A stretch of DNA of 28,222 nucleotides from Choristocarpus tenellus KU-1152 (Eukaryota > Phaeophyceae): assembly GCA_964200185.2 (NCBI GenBank), contig CAXNAD020000130.1:1-28222 (forward strand). The letters are read 5' to 3'. This document shows positions 1-12,283 of the stretch, piece by piece. The position numbers and the translations under genes were made by a program. The notes below the pieces were generated by a model. The model was not told where the DNA came from. It ran no database searches and was given only the letters and a program-made list of their open reading frames with translations. How positions within the stretch are numbered: position 1 is the stretch's first letter; the number at the start of each line of letters is the position of its first letter.

Positions 1-266
1 GAGTTTTCCCTTCCTTGGTGTGCCTCATTTGGAAGGCCGGCCAGTTGTGTCCTAAGGAGTCAAAACGGATCTTGTTCAGGAGGCGTGTGATCTCGTGTTG
101 AGACCTCCTTGTCGTCCTGGCGTCATGGGCAGCTAGAATATGTACCTCTGGGGCAGGTGCAGGGGGTGTTGTTCCCCCCCAGGTTATCCAGTATTGGGCA
201 ATGATTTGGGCAAGATCTTCTGAGGGGCCACCTGTGGCTGGGAGGGAGTGGAATTGGTGTTCCTAA
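1..266 (-). CDS. Partial exon of an unidentified gene, running off the left edge
   Basis: On the minus strand the frame is open from 266 to the window edge, about 88 codons without a stop. It begins directly after a pyrimidine-containing acceptor (minus-strand TTCAGGTCTTAG, ending at about 267), with an in-frame TAG in the last acceptor bases, so translation is expected to enter here by splicing. The product is proline- and alanine-rich in its middle (TPPAPAPEVHILAAHDA) and then basic and polar (RRSQHEITRLLNKIRFDSLG). I do not recognise a family. There is no start codon, so it would be an internal or terminal exon whose remainder lies left of the window. It could also be a fragment of a retroelement. 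Evidence is limited to the open length, protein-like composition and the acceptor. Confidence 0.35.
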
Positions 267-2714
267 GACCTGAATGGTGGGGCTCGAGCAGATATCTTGC
301 GAGAAGGACTCGCCATGAGGCTTACACTCCCATATTTCAGATCTATCTTAAAGAGGGCAACGAACTAGATATTATAGTTGTGGATTTTACATTTTTTATT
401 TTTATGGTCAGTGTACTACTACACAGTGGGTGGTTAACCTTATGTGCACTCCAGACCAGTACGGTTGTGCTCTGGTGACTACTGTTACTTGAAGATGTGG
501 ATAGAATGGTCATTGTAGTAGGAGAATACACTATCTGGACGGTAGGGTACGGTATGGGGTGATTACCATCTTATGGTTGGGGAATTCTGATGGTTGTACA
601 CAGTTTTCTGTATCTTGTTAATGGTGGATCATAGATGTCAGAGAGGAGGTTTATAGTGTAGATCAAATTCTGGACATTTTCTCCAATTGTAACCGTAATC
701 GTGAAACAACACTGATCCTAAAAACGAGGTAGTCTTCATATAGACTTATTCTCCCACCTCTTCATTTCTATGAAAGAAGTAGGTAATTTCGACTTAATCT
801 AAACCCAAAAATACAGTTTTTACAGAATAAAAAAAATGCTTTACTCCGTTCTTCAAGAATTGTTGTGTTCTATTAACTACTATGATACTGAAACGAATAA
901 CTGTCGAACCATTCTTTGTTGGTATTCTTCGTTGGTATTCTTCCACTCCCTTTATTCATTGTTCGGTAAAATAGGTGGAAGTGAGTGTTGAATGTAGATA
1001 TTTTATATTATTATGCCCTCTGACATTTTGCAGATGTGTCAGGGGAAACCAATGAAAACTATTATATGTTGTATCTATATAATGTGATGCATTCGGACAG
1101 TCATTTTTCGGGAACTATTTTCAATTTCCGACCACTTTCCCCATTCTGTTCAGTAAGTTATGATTATTTCACAACTTTGTTTTTTGACTGATTGAGGGAT
1201 ATGTCGAGAGGTAATTATTGCCCGTTAGATGTTGGGTGAAGTGTCGTTGATCTCCAATCTGTGTATTGGGGATTGGGTGACGGACGGTAGGTTCCAAGGA
1301 CGCTCTTCCCTAGGAACTGCTCTCTCTCTCTCTCAAGACACTGAGAATTGCCATCCCAACACAAAGAATAAACATTTCGTATAAGGTACGCCTCGCCAGG
1401 CTCTCGCGAGGGACATGGAAGGAAGCTTAGTACCTCCTCGTTCATGGAATATAATTCACTGTCATTTATAGATTAAATATCTGTTCTCTCCTTTATTTGT
1501 GGTCGTCTGATGGTTGAGGTCATTGTACCAGTGGAATCGTCTCTCGTCCATTCCTCACGCGATGCGTTGGTATCTAACTCCAAAGGAGAACACTCACAGG
1601 GTACCAACTTGGACAGAGCTTCTGTTCTAGATGCTAAGTGATTTGACCAGAGACCCAGTTTTTGGCATGCAAAATACAACTTTGACAGTTGGGTGACACG
1701 GGCTACTCTGTTCAAGGTTGATGAAGTAATCTGAACAGAGCCCTCCCTACCTTGGGGGAAGGGTTAATTGAACTCGTTTACAATTATTAGCGGATTTCAT
1801 ACCCGTTCGTTCCTTTTTGTTTCGCGTCGCACAGTTCCAATCTACTCTTTACTTGATCGCTGACCACCCCCAACACATCTTTTCTCTGTTAAACATGACG
1901 TTTATGCTTGTTCTGCGGTACCAGTCATCAAGTTTGAAATAAGGTGGCGTTAAGACAACGCGAAAAGGCAAGGGGCCGTGCGCTGGGCGCAGATTCAGGA
2001 GGAGTGTAGGTGGATTAAGAAGCCAATCGCGCCTAAATTGTTGAAGCGGTGATTAATTTGCAAAATATTCATCTCCTCCGATATAATCTTCGTTTCGGTA
2101 CTGTCCAAGAATGGGTAGCAATGTCCCGAGACAACTTTCAATTGGCCATGGGAAGGTGTGCTTTCTGTGCATGTGAAATTTTCTGAATGGAAATTTAGAA
2201 GCTATCGACTGGAGATGCATCTGGCTTGTTATTGACATGCTGCTAGACTTTTGTGTGGGATCAAGAGGGTGGCCACTGAGTGAAGGAAGATCAAATGTTT
2301 GACCCCATGCCGAGAATCAAAGCTTGGTTATAATAGTCATCACGTTTTTAATCTGTAGTTGGCGTGCGAAGACAACCTAGATGAGTGTATCTTCTTTTTG
2401 CTCCCAAAAGAAACCATCCTGTCCTACTACATTTCCTCCCCAACCCTATAATGGGATGAGAAGTACAAAGAAAAAACAGAATGGAAAACAGCAGGGTGCA
2501 CCTATATTTATATTCCAGTGATATTTTTGGCCCAGGCAGCGTATACTTTGAATATGTTATGGTGCTGCAACTTTATCATGAAAAATCTAAAACACCATCA
2601 AGCTTGTCTTGCATGAAAATAACCCCCCTGAACCTTACCTATTATTGCTCTTGTCTGTCCTTTTGTTGTTGCCTTCTGCCGGGCTGGACTGTTGCAACCT
2701 TCCTGCAGAGAAAT
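267..2714. other. Region without a recognised gene
   Basis: No frame here is long, protein-like and bounded by convincing splice sites. The stretch at about 700-1150 is AT-rich. A TC dinucleotide run lies at 1321-1334. Minus-strand frames at 1215-1445 and 1473-1715 are short and of low-complexity composition. The right end should contain the promoter and 5' untranslated region of the gene starting at 2715, but no element can be named with confidence. Confidence 0.5.
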
Positions 2715-5700
2715 ATGCCTTGGGTATCTGGAACCCTTATTCTTGTCCTACTAGTAGTGATGTTGCTCTTGAGGCCTGGATTGGGGTGGAAAGAATGCCG
2801 GATTCAGGAAGAGGACAAGTGGGTTCGCTCTCTATCATCTTACACGGTGCTGGAGGCAGAGGAATTTCCTCGGCGGTACACCTGTCCGAATTCTGCTGGT
2901 GAGAGTCCTCTTTCTCTTTTTGCCCTCCTATCTCCTGTCACTTGATGGCTGGTCCAGCTTTTTCTACACGTCCTTGTTAAAAGTTTTTGTTCCCTTACGT
3001 AGCGTTGGTGATGGAATGGATGAGATGTACCCAGTTTGTTTGGGCAATGTGCTTGTATTCCAAGAATACTTTCTGTATGTACTATGATCGAACTAATATG
3101 TTTTGCCATAGGGGAAAAAGCACTGTTCCACAGATGGCATACATACATATATATATATAGTGGCTGGGGAGCTCTGTTTGTGTTGTGTGTTTTAGACTTC
3201 ACAGTCATATTGACACCTTTTGAGTTGAATTTGGTCAACAAAGAAAAGGTCGAAGAGTGAAGAGAAAGTATCAAGAGAGCCTTTGCAAGCTCTGAATCAG
3301 TCTCCTTCAAAACACTTGGGTGATCATGGTATTGATGACATTGAACTGGAAGTTTTCCCCCTGCATATTTTATATTTCTATCTTGCGATGCAATTGATTG
3401 GATTGATGTGGATTCATTTATTGGTATATATATCACTGCCATACAGTCGAGTATCAGATGTACAACTCTTGTTTTTTATGCAACATGTTTTTTCCAGAGT
3501 TCTGGCACTATGCCTTGTGATCTGTGATTTTTTTTTCGATGTGAATAAGTGACTGTTGAATCAACAAACTCCCACCACATGGAAAGTCTGTATCTCCGTC
3601 CAACTCCTTTGTACAGCCACCTCCTTCACAGTGTTTAGAATTCTGCCTAACCGAATCAGCCAGCTAGTGTAGCGACCCACTGCAAACAAAAGCAGTATGC
3701 TCGCCAACATTAGGTTGTTGATTTCAGCATCATACAGTGTATGTGTAAGGTTTTGAAAACTTATTAGCAAGATCATGTACATGTGCTCTTAGTATTGATC
3801 TTGAAATTCTACATGTCCTGGGAAGTTTTGTTTAGTCCCTTTTCAAATCCTGCCTTTGTTGCATTAACACAAGAGGTGAAGACAAAATATTGAATCTCAA
3901 GCTTTTGAAAAGAGTCCAACATGTGATTGCACCTCTCAAAACACGCAAGGTCATTGCTTGCGACAAGGGCAGGAGGCCTATCCTCTATGAACTTGCGTAT
4001 TTTTATTGTTTGCGCGTCCATTTATGTATGAACTACACTGTAATGCATAAACTGACTAGTAGCCTAGTTGTCACCTATATTAGTAGCTCTTCAAGCACTT
4101 GCCTTGTGTACTGTCCTGTATATGGATGGGTTCTGTTTTGAATTTCAACTGTGCTGTCCATATAGGAGGGGCTACCTTGTCCCCCCTTCCCTCCAAAAGT
4201 ATCAACGTGTTGAAGGAGTTGGGGAGAAAACTCGTCTCGTTGGGTGAATGTGATTTGTGGTCGATTCCTTTTGGTGTAAATAGTAAAAAAAAAGAAAAGA
4301 ATGCAGACTACCTGTTTCGCCCCTGTTACTTCATCCCACACAGCAGCAGTGCTTGCCCACACTGCCCTGCCCTATAGGTTCTAAACAGGCTGCCCAATAC
4401 GAGTTCCATTCTGCTTGCACATCGAATCCCTTCAGGCCGCAACAGATTCAACAGGTTTGTTTTCCCAAATGTGAGCTTGTGCGCTGATAACATGCCTTGC
4501 CCCTGCTCAAATATGCATCATCAATTTGTCCATCTAGATGTTTACTGCAGCATTTGAAAACAATGCCGGCATTATATACTTGGTTTTCTTACTGTGAAGT
4601 AGTGTAGTAGGACAAGGGCATGGTGGAGAGCACAGGTGTGTTGGAAACCACTTGTACCTAAGAGACCTGTGTAAGCAACTCCCAAGTATGTTATCTCTTT
4701 CTACTGCACACCTTCAGAATATGGGCCTTGATTTAGAATACCATAGCACTCAGCTTGTCATAAGACCCAATACAGGCAGTACATGGAGGAGGATGTGCTT
4801 CATTGCACATTAACCAGACTTGCCACCAATATTGACATGTGATGAACTGCTTTTTTTGTGATGTTATTGTTCTAGTCCATTTTTTGTCAGGGGATGTGTG
4901 GATTAGTGCCTGGGACTTGTTGACTGCTACAGTGGAAAAGGACAACAGTAGAATGATTAAAAATATATCTAGGCTGTAATGGAATATCACAAAAGTTGTC
5001 ATGGTCTGGAGTAGATATGTATCTTGCATTGAACAGCTGAAAAATGTCTTGAGATGTGTCACAAGTTAGGAAAAAGATGTGTCAGTGTTTTCCACTCATA
5101 TTTTTTCTTTTTGCTAACCCTAACCCTAACCCTAACCCTAAAGTTCTACATTTTTTTTTTTTTCTAATGCTCAAGAGAAAGAGAGGAAACTCACATGGAG
5201 CGACTTGATTGACCTCTTGATATGCTCTTTTATGTGGAGTTGATTTTACTCATTTTTATGGAAGGAGGCATTATACATTGGTTTTCAGAAGTGCAACAGT
5301 CATGTACATGTATACAAGGATAGTATGATGAGGCTTTTTTCACTCAAGTTTGGCCATTTTTGGGATGGTGCCACTTAAGATGAAGGATCAAGACTACAAT
5401 GGGCCCCTATCACTTTTATTTCTTCAAACTTTGGATGCAATCCAATTGATCACTGCTGGAAATGAATAGTCAGTAGTTGACCCAGTAAGGTAATCTTTGT
5501 TACCAAACCTACCAATTGATGTAATGTTGAACAACAGTGCTTGGCGGGAAGGAGAGTAATCTTCATCGGGGATTCGCTGTCAACGCAGCAGGGGGACTCT
5601 CTAGTAGGGATGATGGGCTGGAGGCCTAAGTGGCTTCTGCATGGGAGTAAGGAGAATGCCAAGGTAGAGAGGAAGCAACAAACTATTGTTACATGTTGTT

Positions 5701-8700
5701 GATTGAAGGGATCATGCTGTTGTGAGGGTGAGAGGGAGAGATTGAGTGAAATATTGTGATCAATAATTATATTGACAAGAGGATACTCTCAGTGAAAGCT
5801 TGATTTAGTTCTAGGTGTTGTCTTATGATTAACCTTGCTTGGTGTTGCAGGAGCTCATTACAATGCCCTCTGGTGTGGAAACCATTGCTATCAGAATAGA
5901 ACCTGTATTGTCTCTAGAGTTCCAGTTATGGTATCTATCCTGCAGACACTGTCAATGCCCTCCCTCTTCAATGGGTAAGTACAACTTTCTACTTTTACCA
6001 TTGCAAGTCTATTTCTTACTCCACAGCCACAGTTGGGTTGATTTCATTGTATGATGCTTTTTTGTGTGGTAGCTATATCTTGACCTCGCCCTGGGTTGCA
6101 AACACCCCCTAGCAATACAGTGAAACAAGACCTTGCTGAACTGTATGCTGTACAAAGTATCTTTTTCTCATCTGAGAAAAGGCCTATCTATAGAATAGCT
6201 GATTCCTGTTATGCCCTTGATCTACCCTTCTCCTCTCCTCTCTGATCCTCCTTCCACTGTTCAGACACGTACACACACCTTCATGACCATTTTGCACATG
6301 CTATCCTGACGCCCTCCTTCTCACTACCCCTCTCCCATTGAACTGCCCCTTAAAAGTGGGCATATGATCCCAGTGGTAAGAGGGTGCCTGGGCTGAACCT
6401 CTGCTGGCGATATCCCAATGAGAAGGCCCAGGCTAGGGAGATAGGGCGCTGCTATGATGCCTATCCTCCAACAGAAGCAAATGAACCATACAACGGTGAA
6501 ATTCGCAGTAAGGTGCAGGTTGATATTGCAGGGGGGATTCGGAAGTTGCCTAATGGACTGGAGGACACACCTGTGACTGGGACTTCTGTCCACTTGCGTA
6601 TGTTTGATAGGCCTAAAGGAGATTCTGAAGCCTGGTGAGTGATGATATTACCATATTTCATAAACACCAGAACATGAACAGCATATTTTGGTATAGATGA
6701 ACCTTCCTACTGGACTTGTATTTAATGCCAGTGCTGGAGGTTAGGAATATTCCCATCCAATTCCCTTGCTACTTGTAGAGGTACACTTTAAAGTGCTTGG
6801 AAGAATGCCATAATTGATGTGACCTCTTGTCACCAGATTGTGCAAGAGGGCTGATAAAGGTTATAATTCACAAATTTTTAGCAGCACTACTTTGTTTACA
6901 CAATAAAGAGTGTAGCAACTGCCATGCAGAGGTATCTCATCATCGCAAGTCTTACAGGCACAGGGAATGCCCTTTATGTTCAGGCTCACTGAGATTGCAG
7001 TAAGATTTTCAAGAGGGAATACATGTACTCATAGAAGCCCTGTTCCTTTCCATTGCCAGCATCAGCCCCAAGTTACACCTCTTTTTTTCCCCTGTCCTAA
7101 GGTTGGGACGTGTCTTGCTGGACTTTAATGGTACACGTCCGTCTGATGTGTACGTGGTGAACTTTGGGGCTCATTACTCTGAAACAAACGTGACAAGATT
7201 CGCTCAGGAAATCGGACCTTTTGTTGATGCGTTACACAAGCTTTCATTCAATGCTACTGTGGTCTGGAGGTGAGCTGTACAACACCAAATAGACTGAAAA
7301 ATGAGTGCTGTTATCATGGCATTGACGATGTGGGTGTCATCATTGACTCTTTGTGAAACCCAAATGGCAAGGGTGTGATTTCTTTTCTCTTTTGTTTGTG
7401 TCCTATAGTTGAAATGCTTGGCAGATACTGGCCTGCTGAATCCCTGACCCATTCTAGCGTCATCAAATCATGCATAGGGTAAGGGGTGTGTAGGAGTATT
7501 ACTGTGGGATATGTTGTAGGTAGACAAGGTAGGTAAATTATGTGACTATTCTGGCTATGGGCTGCAACACAAGGTATCCTGTGCTGTGTGCACTCGTGGG
7601 TGCTACTGGTGTGATTACCAGGGATCTTGCAGGAACCTCACCAAATAAAGGATTATACAATGGTTGTGAGAAACTTCAGATACTTGGGTCCACACTATCT
7701 TCATGCCATACAAGGAATACAAGGTGTCAGATTGAAGCTGGCACATCCAGGAGCTTAGAGCACAATACATTTTGTAGAGGGGTTGGCCCTAGGTACCAAC
7801 CTTTCCTTCTCTGCTTTTCCCTTTTAATCCCATTTGATTGTAGTCTCAAATCCCTATTGTTGCATTATCTCAGAGAGTCATCACCCAGCCATTTCCCAGG
7901 AGGTGTGAATGGCACATATGAAGGGTTCCTTCGCATGTCATTGCCAGAAAGAAGCCAAGAGTGCTGTACAGGCATCCCTCCAGCCAATTTCAACCAGAAT
8001 GTGTTCGTTGAGGACTACATTAAGAGTAAGGGTTGGGAAAATGATATTCATATCCTCCGGATCTACGCAATGTCTTTGGATCGTGGCGCATCACATCGGA
8101 GTTGCCGCACCTTTCCAGCGGGTGAAGTGAGTGCAATGGTGGGCTGGACCTCTTATATCTTTCATTTGTTACATTTTATAACCACTGGTACTCTCTGATA
8201 CTCTCTAGTACAGCATTGAAGCAAGATCATGTTTTTTTTTGCTGCTGAGATCTTGAAGCAATTGCAATGTCACCATGTGCATTGATTGAAAGAGGTGTAG
8301 AGTTTGTACTGTACATGTACAGGAACACTCTTCCTGTGTTGTCGTCAAAGGGGAAATAGGTCCTACTGCAAGGATGTTCAAGTTTTTTTTAATGGCATGC
8401 AATGTCCTGGTTACATCTTGTGTGTGAGTGAGTGTCTTGCATTCATGTCCATAATGTGTATCGTTAGAAGCATGTGCTAGTTAACCCTATTAGATCTGTG
8501 ATATGTGTTGTGACTTTTCAAGGGCTATATTGCGCAGTGGCTTCCAGCTCCACCATTGACTGTTACCCTTCCCCGATGGCATGGAGATGTTGCATTTTGC
8601 GGGTTATGTTATGCAGCTTGAGACAAGTATTTGGTTGGTGAGAAGAATCAATATTCAAGTCCTGAAGGGAGAAAAATACCTTGGTTCTACTACTGCATTT

Positions 8701-10329
8701 CCATTTCTTGTAGTGGTCTACACAACTACCTGAGCACCATTTTGTCTCGATTAGCCTGTGACTTGATCTACAAAGTATCATGTGTGGGATATCCTCCTCT
8801 CAGTACTATTTGAAGGAATATATACGCAAATTGCTCAATTCTTCACACTTGTCCTAGTAGTGAAAGTATTTTAGCTAAATCTCGAAAAGCACTGCCTGTA
8901 GCCCTTATAACATATACGATACAGACTTATGCCGCATTTTTACACTTTTCTGCCTAGTTCCCTTCTAGGAAATTTTATCATTGCTGTCGCAATTCCAGTG
9001 TCTTTTGATAAAATTCTTAAATTTGTCCATTAAAGTTATTGGATCTTCCTTCTTGGTCGGCTCTTTTTCTATTGACAAGCAAAACTGCTTGATGTCCTGT
9101 ATAAACCAGTGATAAGGATCAAAAGGTAATTCCTTAGCTAATTCAGGATGCCAAAGATACGCGCCTGTTACAACGTCAATTGCTAGTTTACATGGTTTTT
9201 CTAATTTAAAATGATGATGCTGTTCTTCTTTTTGTCTTATGAGGTATTCGTATAGCTCCATCTTGCCAAGGGTTTTCCTTATAGCGTAGTTTACTAACAT
9301 TAGGAACATCACCAAATTCTCCCCATTGAATGGTTGATTCTTCACGATCTATAGCATCAACACATATTAAGAAGTTAAGCGCATAAAAATCTTTAGTCTC
9401 GAAATACTCGCTATTTTTACGTTGATTAACTATTGTTACTGGAATTGCCTCAAAATCTTCAGAGCATATTTGCTGCATAATATCAATTACCCTTTTATGT
9501 AGTAAATATTCTGGACAACGTAAAGCAATCGAGCATTCTAAATATGGTATTTCTTGCAGTTCTTCTTTACTAACTCTACCCTTATCCCCTGGCTATAATC
9601 TTATATTCTTTATCTAGTTTTCTAATAACACATGGGGAACTACCAATTTTATTAGTTGTATAAATTCTCTTGTAGGTGGTACTCCCACCTCCGGTTTTGG
9701 ACCAAGAAAATCCCTTTCGAAGAAAGAATGGTCTCGGTAAAGTATTCTGAACCACAAGCACAAAAGAACACAACCCAGATTATATGCTGTGTGCATGTTA
9801 AGAGTAGTGTGCCCTGCCTTACAACATTGCTTGGAGGCAACCCAGACAAGCAAATCTCATTGAGGGAAAGGCGGATATTCCATGTTGGATAACATGGAGG
9901 TCGTATTTGGCATTACGTTGCTTGTTCTATCATATCCCCTGCCCCTCAATTTTGACTGTTTCATTCATTTTTGGTTATGTTGGCATCACCCCATTGTAAT
10001 GTGGTTGTGTTGGTACTTTAAAGTGCAACCATACCCTTAGATCTAGTCCTCAATCGTCAAGCCCTTTCTCAACTTCGAACTAAAGTGTAATGCGTTTTTC
10101 CAGATCTTCCCCCCCTCATATTTGTTTACTCTACTTGATCATCATGTCCACCTGCACCCTCCAACCCTTCCACATACTTGGACAGCAGGATCTAAATTTG
10201 CCTTCACGTGGAAGGGAGCCGCATCGAGTATGTTTGAGGAAAGGGGGACCATTGGACTGCCGTCATTGGTCGGAACCTGGAATTGTTTCAGACTGGAACC
10301 GTCTAATGCTAAACCATTTGTGCAACTGA
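2715..10329 (+). CDS. PC-esterase / PMR5-TBL-like SGNH acyl-esterase family protein, seven exons
   Basis: Model: 2715-2898, 4166-4273 (least certain), 5851-5974, 6374-6634, 7102-7269, 7874-8126, 10189-10329 (stop TGA). All junction phases agree and give 412 residues. Residues about 6-22 are a hydrophobic signal or signal-anchor, so the protein should enter the secretory pathway; several N-x-S/T sequons (NRT, NVT, NAT, NGT) support this. Family marks in order: DVYVVNFGAHY (about 241-251), VVWRESSPSHFPGG (about 279-292, compare the S/TP-HF-GG block of plant TBL proteins), and the C-terminal DCRHWSEPGIVSDWN (about 389-403), whose Asp and His match the catalytic DxxH of the family. Plant members O-acetylate cell-wall polysaccharides; the substrate here is unknown. 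No standard GDS nucleophile block is seen. The best positional match is LGECDLW (about 87-93) in the uncertain second exon. In-frame ATGs exist upstream to 2481; 2715 was chosen because it directly precedes the hydrophobic segment. Confidence 0.8.
2899..5850 (+). other. Introns 1 and 2 of the PC-esterase gene, with one tentative exon
   Basis: This 2.95 kb span separates two well-supported exons that can join directly (phase 1 to phase 1). The only further exon I can support is 4166-4273: 108 nt, in phase at both ends, acceptor ATATAG, weak donor GTGTAA. It encodes the KSINVLKELGRKLVSLGECD region. An AT run lies at 3147-3159, a CCCTAA tract at 5114-5142 and a poly-T at 5151-5163. Minus-strand frames here (for example 2840-3442) overlap exon 1 and look like chance. 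Confidence 0.5.
5114..5142. repeat. Short interstitial telomere-type repeat (CCCTAA)
   Basis: Four perfect tandem CCCTAA units (5118-5141) with partial units on both sides lie inside an intron of the esterase gene, followed a few bases later by a poly-T run. This is the unit of TTAGGG-type telomeres. Two more units in the opposite orientation occur at 27864-27875. Internal copies usually mark repaired breaks or past insertions; which applies here is not visible. Confidence 0.9.
8127..10188 (+). other. Last intron of the PC-esterase gene (2.06 kb) with foreign-looking insert
   Basis: The donor AA|GTGAGT at 8127 and the acceptor GACAGCAG ending at 10188 join in phase 0, and the flanking exons both carry family motifs. 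The intron is far longer than the neighbouring introns of the same gene (about 400-600 nt). The excess is largely explained by an AT-rich block from roughly 8860 to 9700, whose minus strand carries bacterial-type coding remnants described separately. Confidence 0.6.
8965..9660 (-). pseudogene. Decayed bacterial-type Imm11/DUF1629-like immunity gene remnant inside an intron
   Basis: Three minus-strand frames overlap end to end. The upstream piece ends KLDKEYKIIARG and stops at about 9582. The next frame, open from about 9593 to 9206, reads ...FEAIPVTIVNQRKN...YALNFLICVDAIDREEST, resembling the core of Imm11 (DUF1629) proteins, where a P-V-hydrophobic strand is followed by Y-LN-hydrophobic-VD-IDxExS. 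A third frame (about 9345-8965) continues with AIDVVTGAYLWHPELAKELP and ends at TAG. One shift lies near 9585 and another near 9240. Imm11 proteins protect bacteria against polymorphic toxins; no toxin is seen here. The block is AT-rich and has A/T-ending codons unlike the surrounding exons. The third frame may be a second gene, since I cannot match it to Imm11. Symbiont-derived insertion is likely; assembly contamination is possible but the flanks belong to one host gene. Confidence 0.5.
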
Positions 10330-12283
10330 GTTTTTTTGTGAAGAAGAATTTTCTTCTGTATGCAATGGGGTGCGCGCCAACACCTTTCCCTCCCTATTCC
10401 TGGTGTTGATCATTCTCAATATAGAAACAATCTTCAACATTGTTGGCGTGTGTCTGGCAGCGCATAACACATATTCTGGGTCTATTCATTTTGGAAGGGA
10501 ATGAGTTACCCTCAAAGTAGACATACTTGAACCAATTAAAACATTCAGTTGTTGGAGGTGTACACAATGACTCTTTGGTTTGTTGAGATTTCTTTATAGG
10601 TGTTAAGTGACACAATATGTATGCATGTGTAATGTAGAAAGAAGAGGCTCATCAAGTGTTATTTATGGCATGTGTTGATCCTTTGAGCTGAAGTGTGTTG
10701 TGTTGATCTCGTAGCCATAATTTTGTTGTTGGTGTTCATGGATTAGTCCACCATATGTATGTCTGGAAGTGCAGCCCCACACTGAGGCATGTTAAATATA
10801 TTAGTGTAATTCAGGCTTTGTTTTTTGTGGGTGTTGATGTGTTAGGTATGTGTGTATTCCTTTTCTCTCTTTTTTCTGTCCTCGCCTTAATGTGCTGGAT
10901 AGGTGTCAACTTTTCTGCCTGGTCCCATTCACACAGCCTTAGTTTGAGTGAGCGGTCCAATACACCACAGCAATGTTTGTGTGTGGATGGATAGTAGGTA
11001 TCACTGTATGTCTTGGAGCTTTTCATCCTTCCTCTATTCAAATTTCTTGTCAGATGTAGTTGTAGAATGAAGTTTATATGATCATTCATAAAGATATGGT
11101 TGTAGCTGTTGCTACAAGCAACGCTGCAGATAATTTTAAATATCAACCCCCACCCCTCCATTGTTGATACAAACCTGCAGTTTGCTAGGATTCACAGGGA
11201 TTGTGACAGAGGGATTATTTGATAAGTGATGTGCACCGGCATGGATTGGGCCTGCTGGAACATATCACCACCTTCACCATCTTGTGCTTTTATTGTGTTG
11301 CTGTTAGGGACTTGCTCCCCCACCCCAGTCCTTCTAGTCCTTCTGGGTGCCACTTGAAGTTCCTCTTGACCTTTTCTACTGATGGGATACTTTCAGGCCT
11401 CTCCCCCTTGTCCTATGTGGCCCCACATTCTTCTTGTTTCCCCTTATCTAGCAAAATTGACACTACGAACTACTCCCCTTACCATCAAGATGTATCTAAA
11501 CATACTCAACAGTACAGTTTTACACATACTTTTTCTCAATTGGGTGCTATGAGGTAGTAGGCAATAGCAGTATGACAAATTGACCAGTTTTCTGTGATGG
11601 GTGTGTGAAATGTTAGCAACATACTGGGCATTTTTGTCGCTTGTAGGAAGTGCCATGTTACAAGCACTATTGTGGACTGGGAAAAAGTGCTGTCAGTAAG
11701 AAGTGGTGTTGAGTAGATAGAGCCTAGAAAAGGTACCGTTGGCTTTGAAAAGCAAGGCAGCATGGTATAATTGAAATAATTTGATCCCAGTGGGGGTTCT
11801 CTTGGTGTAATTGGAAACATCTTACCCGACCCACCTTGGAGATACTAACTATCCCGTTAGCATTGGACATACACAAACAACTCCTGCCCTCCTCTTAAAC
11901 TTAAATCCATCAACACAATACACAGTTTTGCAAAAAAGATACGATAGTAAAAAGTGTGGCAAGTTCCCTTGATATATACTATAATAAATCAAAGTAGCAT
12001 CTTGACATGAACTAGGCCATGCACTACGAATCAACCTAGGACAAAATGCTGGGACGATTTGGGGATCATGGTAAGACGTTGTCCACCCACCACCTTCCGA
12101 CAATAGGTGAAACAGGTTTGCCTCAATGAAGGAAAACTTTCAAAGAGGCAAAGCAAGAGATATGTAACATAACAAACCTCCACAGAACCATTTGTACCAA
12201 TAAATATTGGTTTTATCATGAGGTGTGGTACACATATATCAACAAAAGTTCAATCTCCAAAATCTTCCTCACCAAGCCATGGG
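10330..12283. other. Space between two convergent genes, no gene recognised
   Basis: Both neighbouring genes end into this region, so it should hold two 3' untranslated regions. An ATTAAA at about 10534 could serve the plus-strand gene. Open frames at 11219-11557 (plus) and 10811-11161 (minus) have no recognisable features and no supporting splice sites. No repeat family was identified. Confidence 0.45.

Noticed and set aside
1321-1334. TC dinucleotide run as a possible regulatory element
   Set aside because: Simple microsatellite; nothing nearby connects it to a promoter.
2840-3442. Minus-strand open frame of 200 codons
   Set aside because: Overlaps the signal-anchor exon on the other strand and ends in intron sequence; no family features.
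7542-8198. Plus-strand frame of 218 codons read as one uninterrupted gene
   Set aside because: Only 7874-8126 carries family motifs; the part before it is intron read-through ending in a normal CAG acceptor.
11219-11557. Plus-strand open frame of 112 codons
   Set aside because: Serine- and proline-rich composition with no motifs, no splice context and no neighbour relation.
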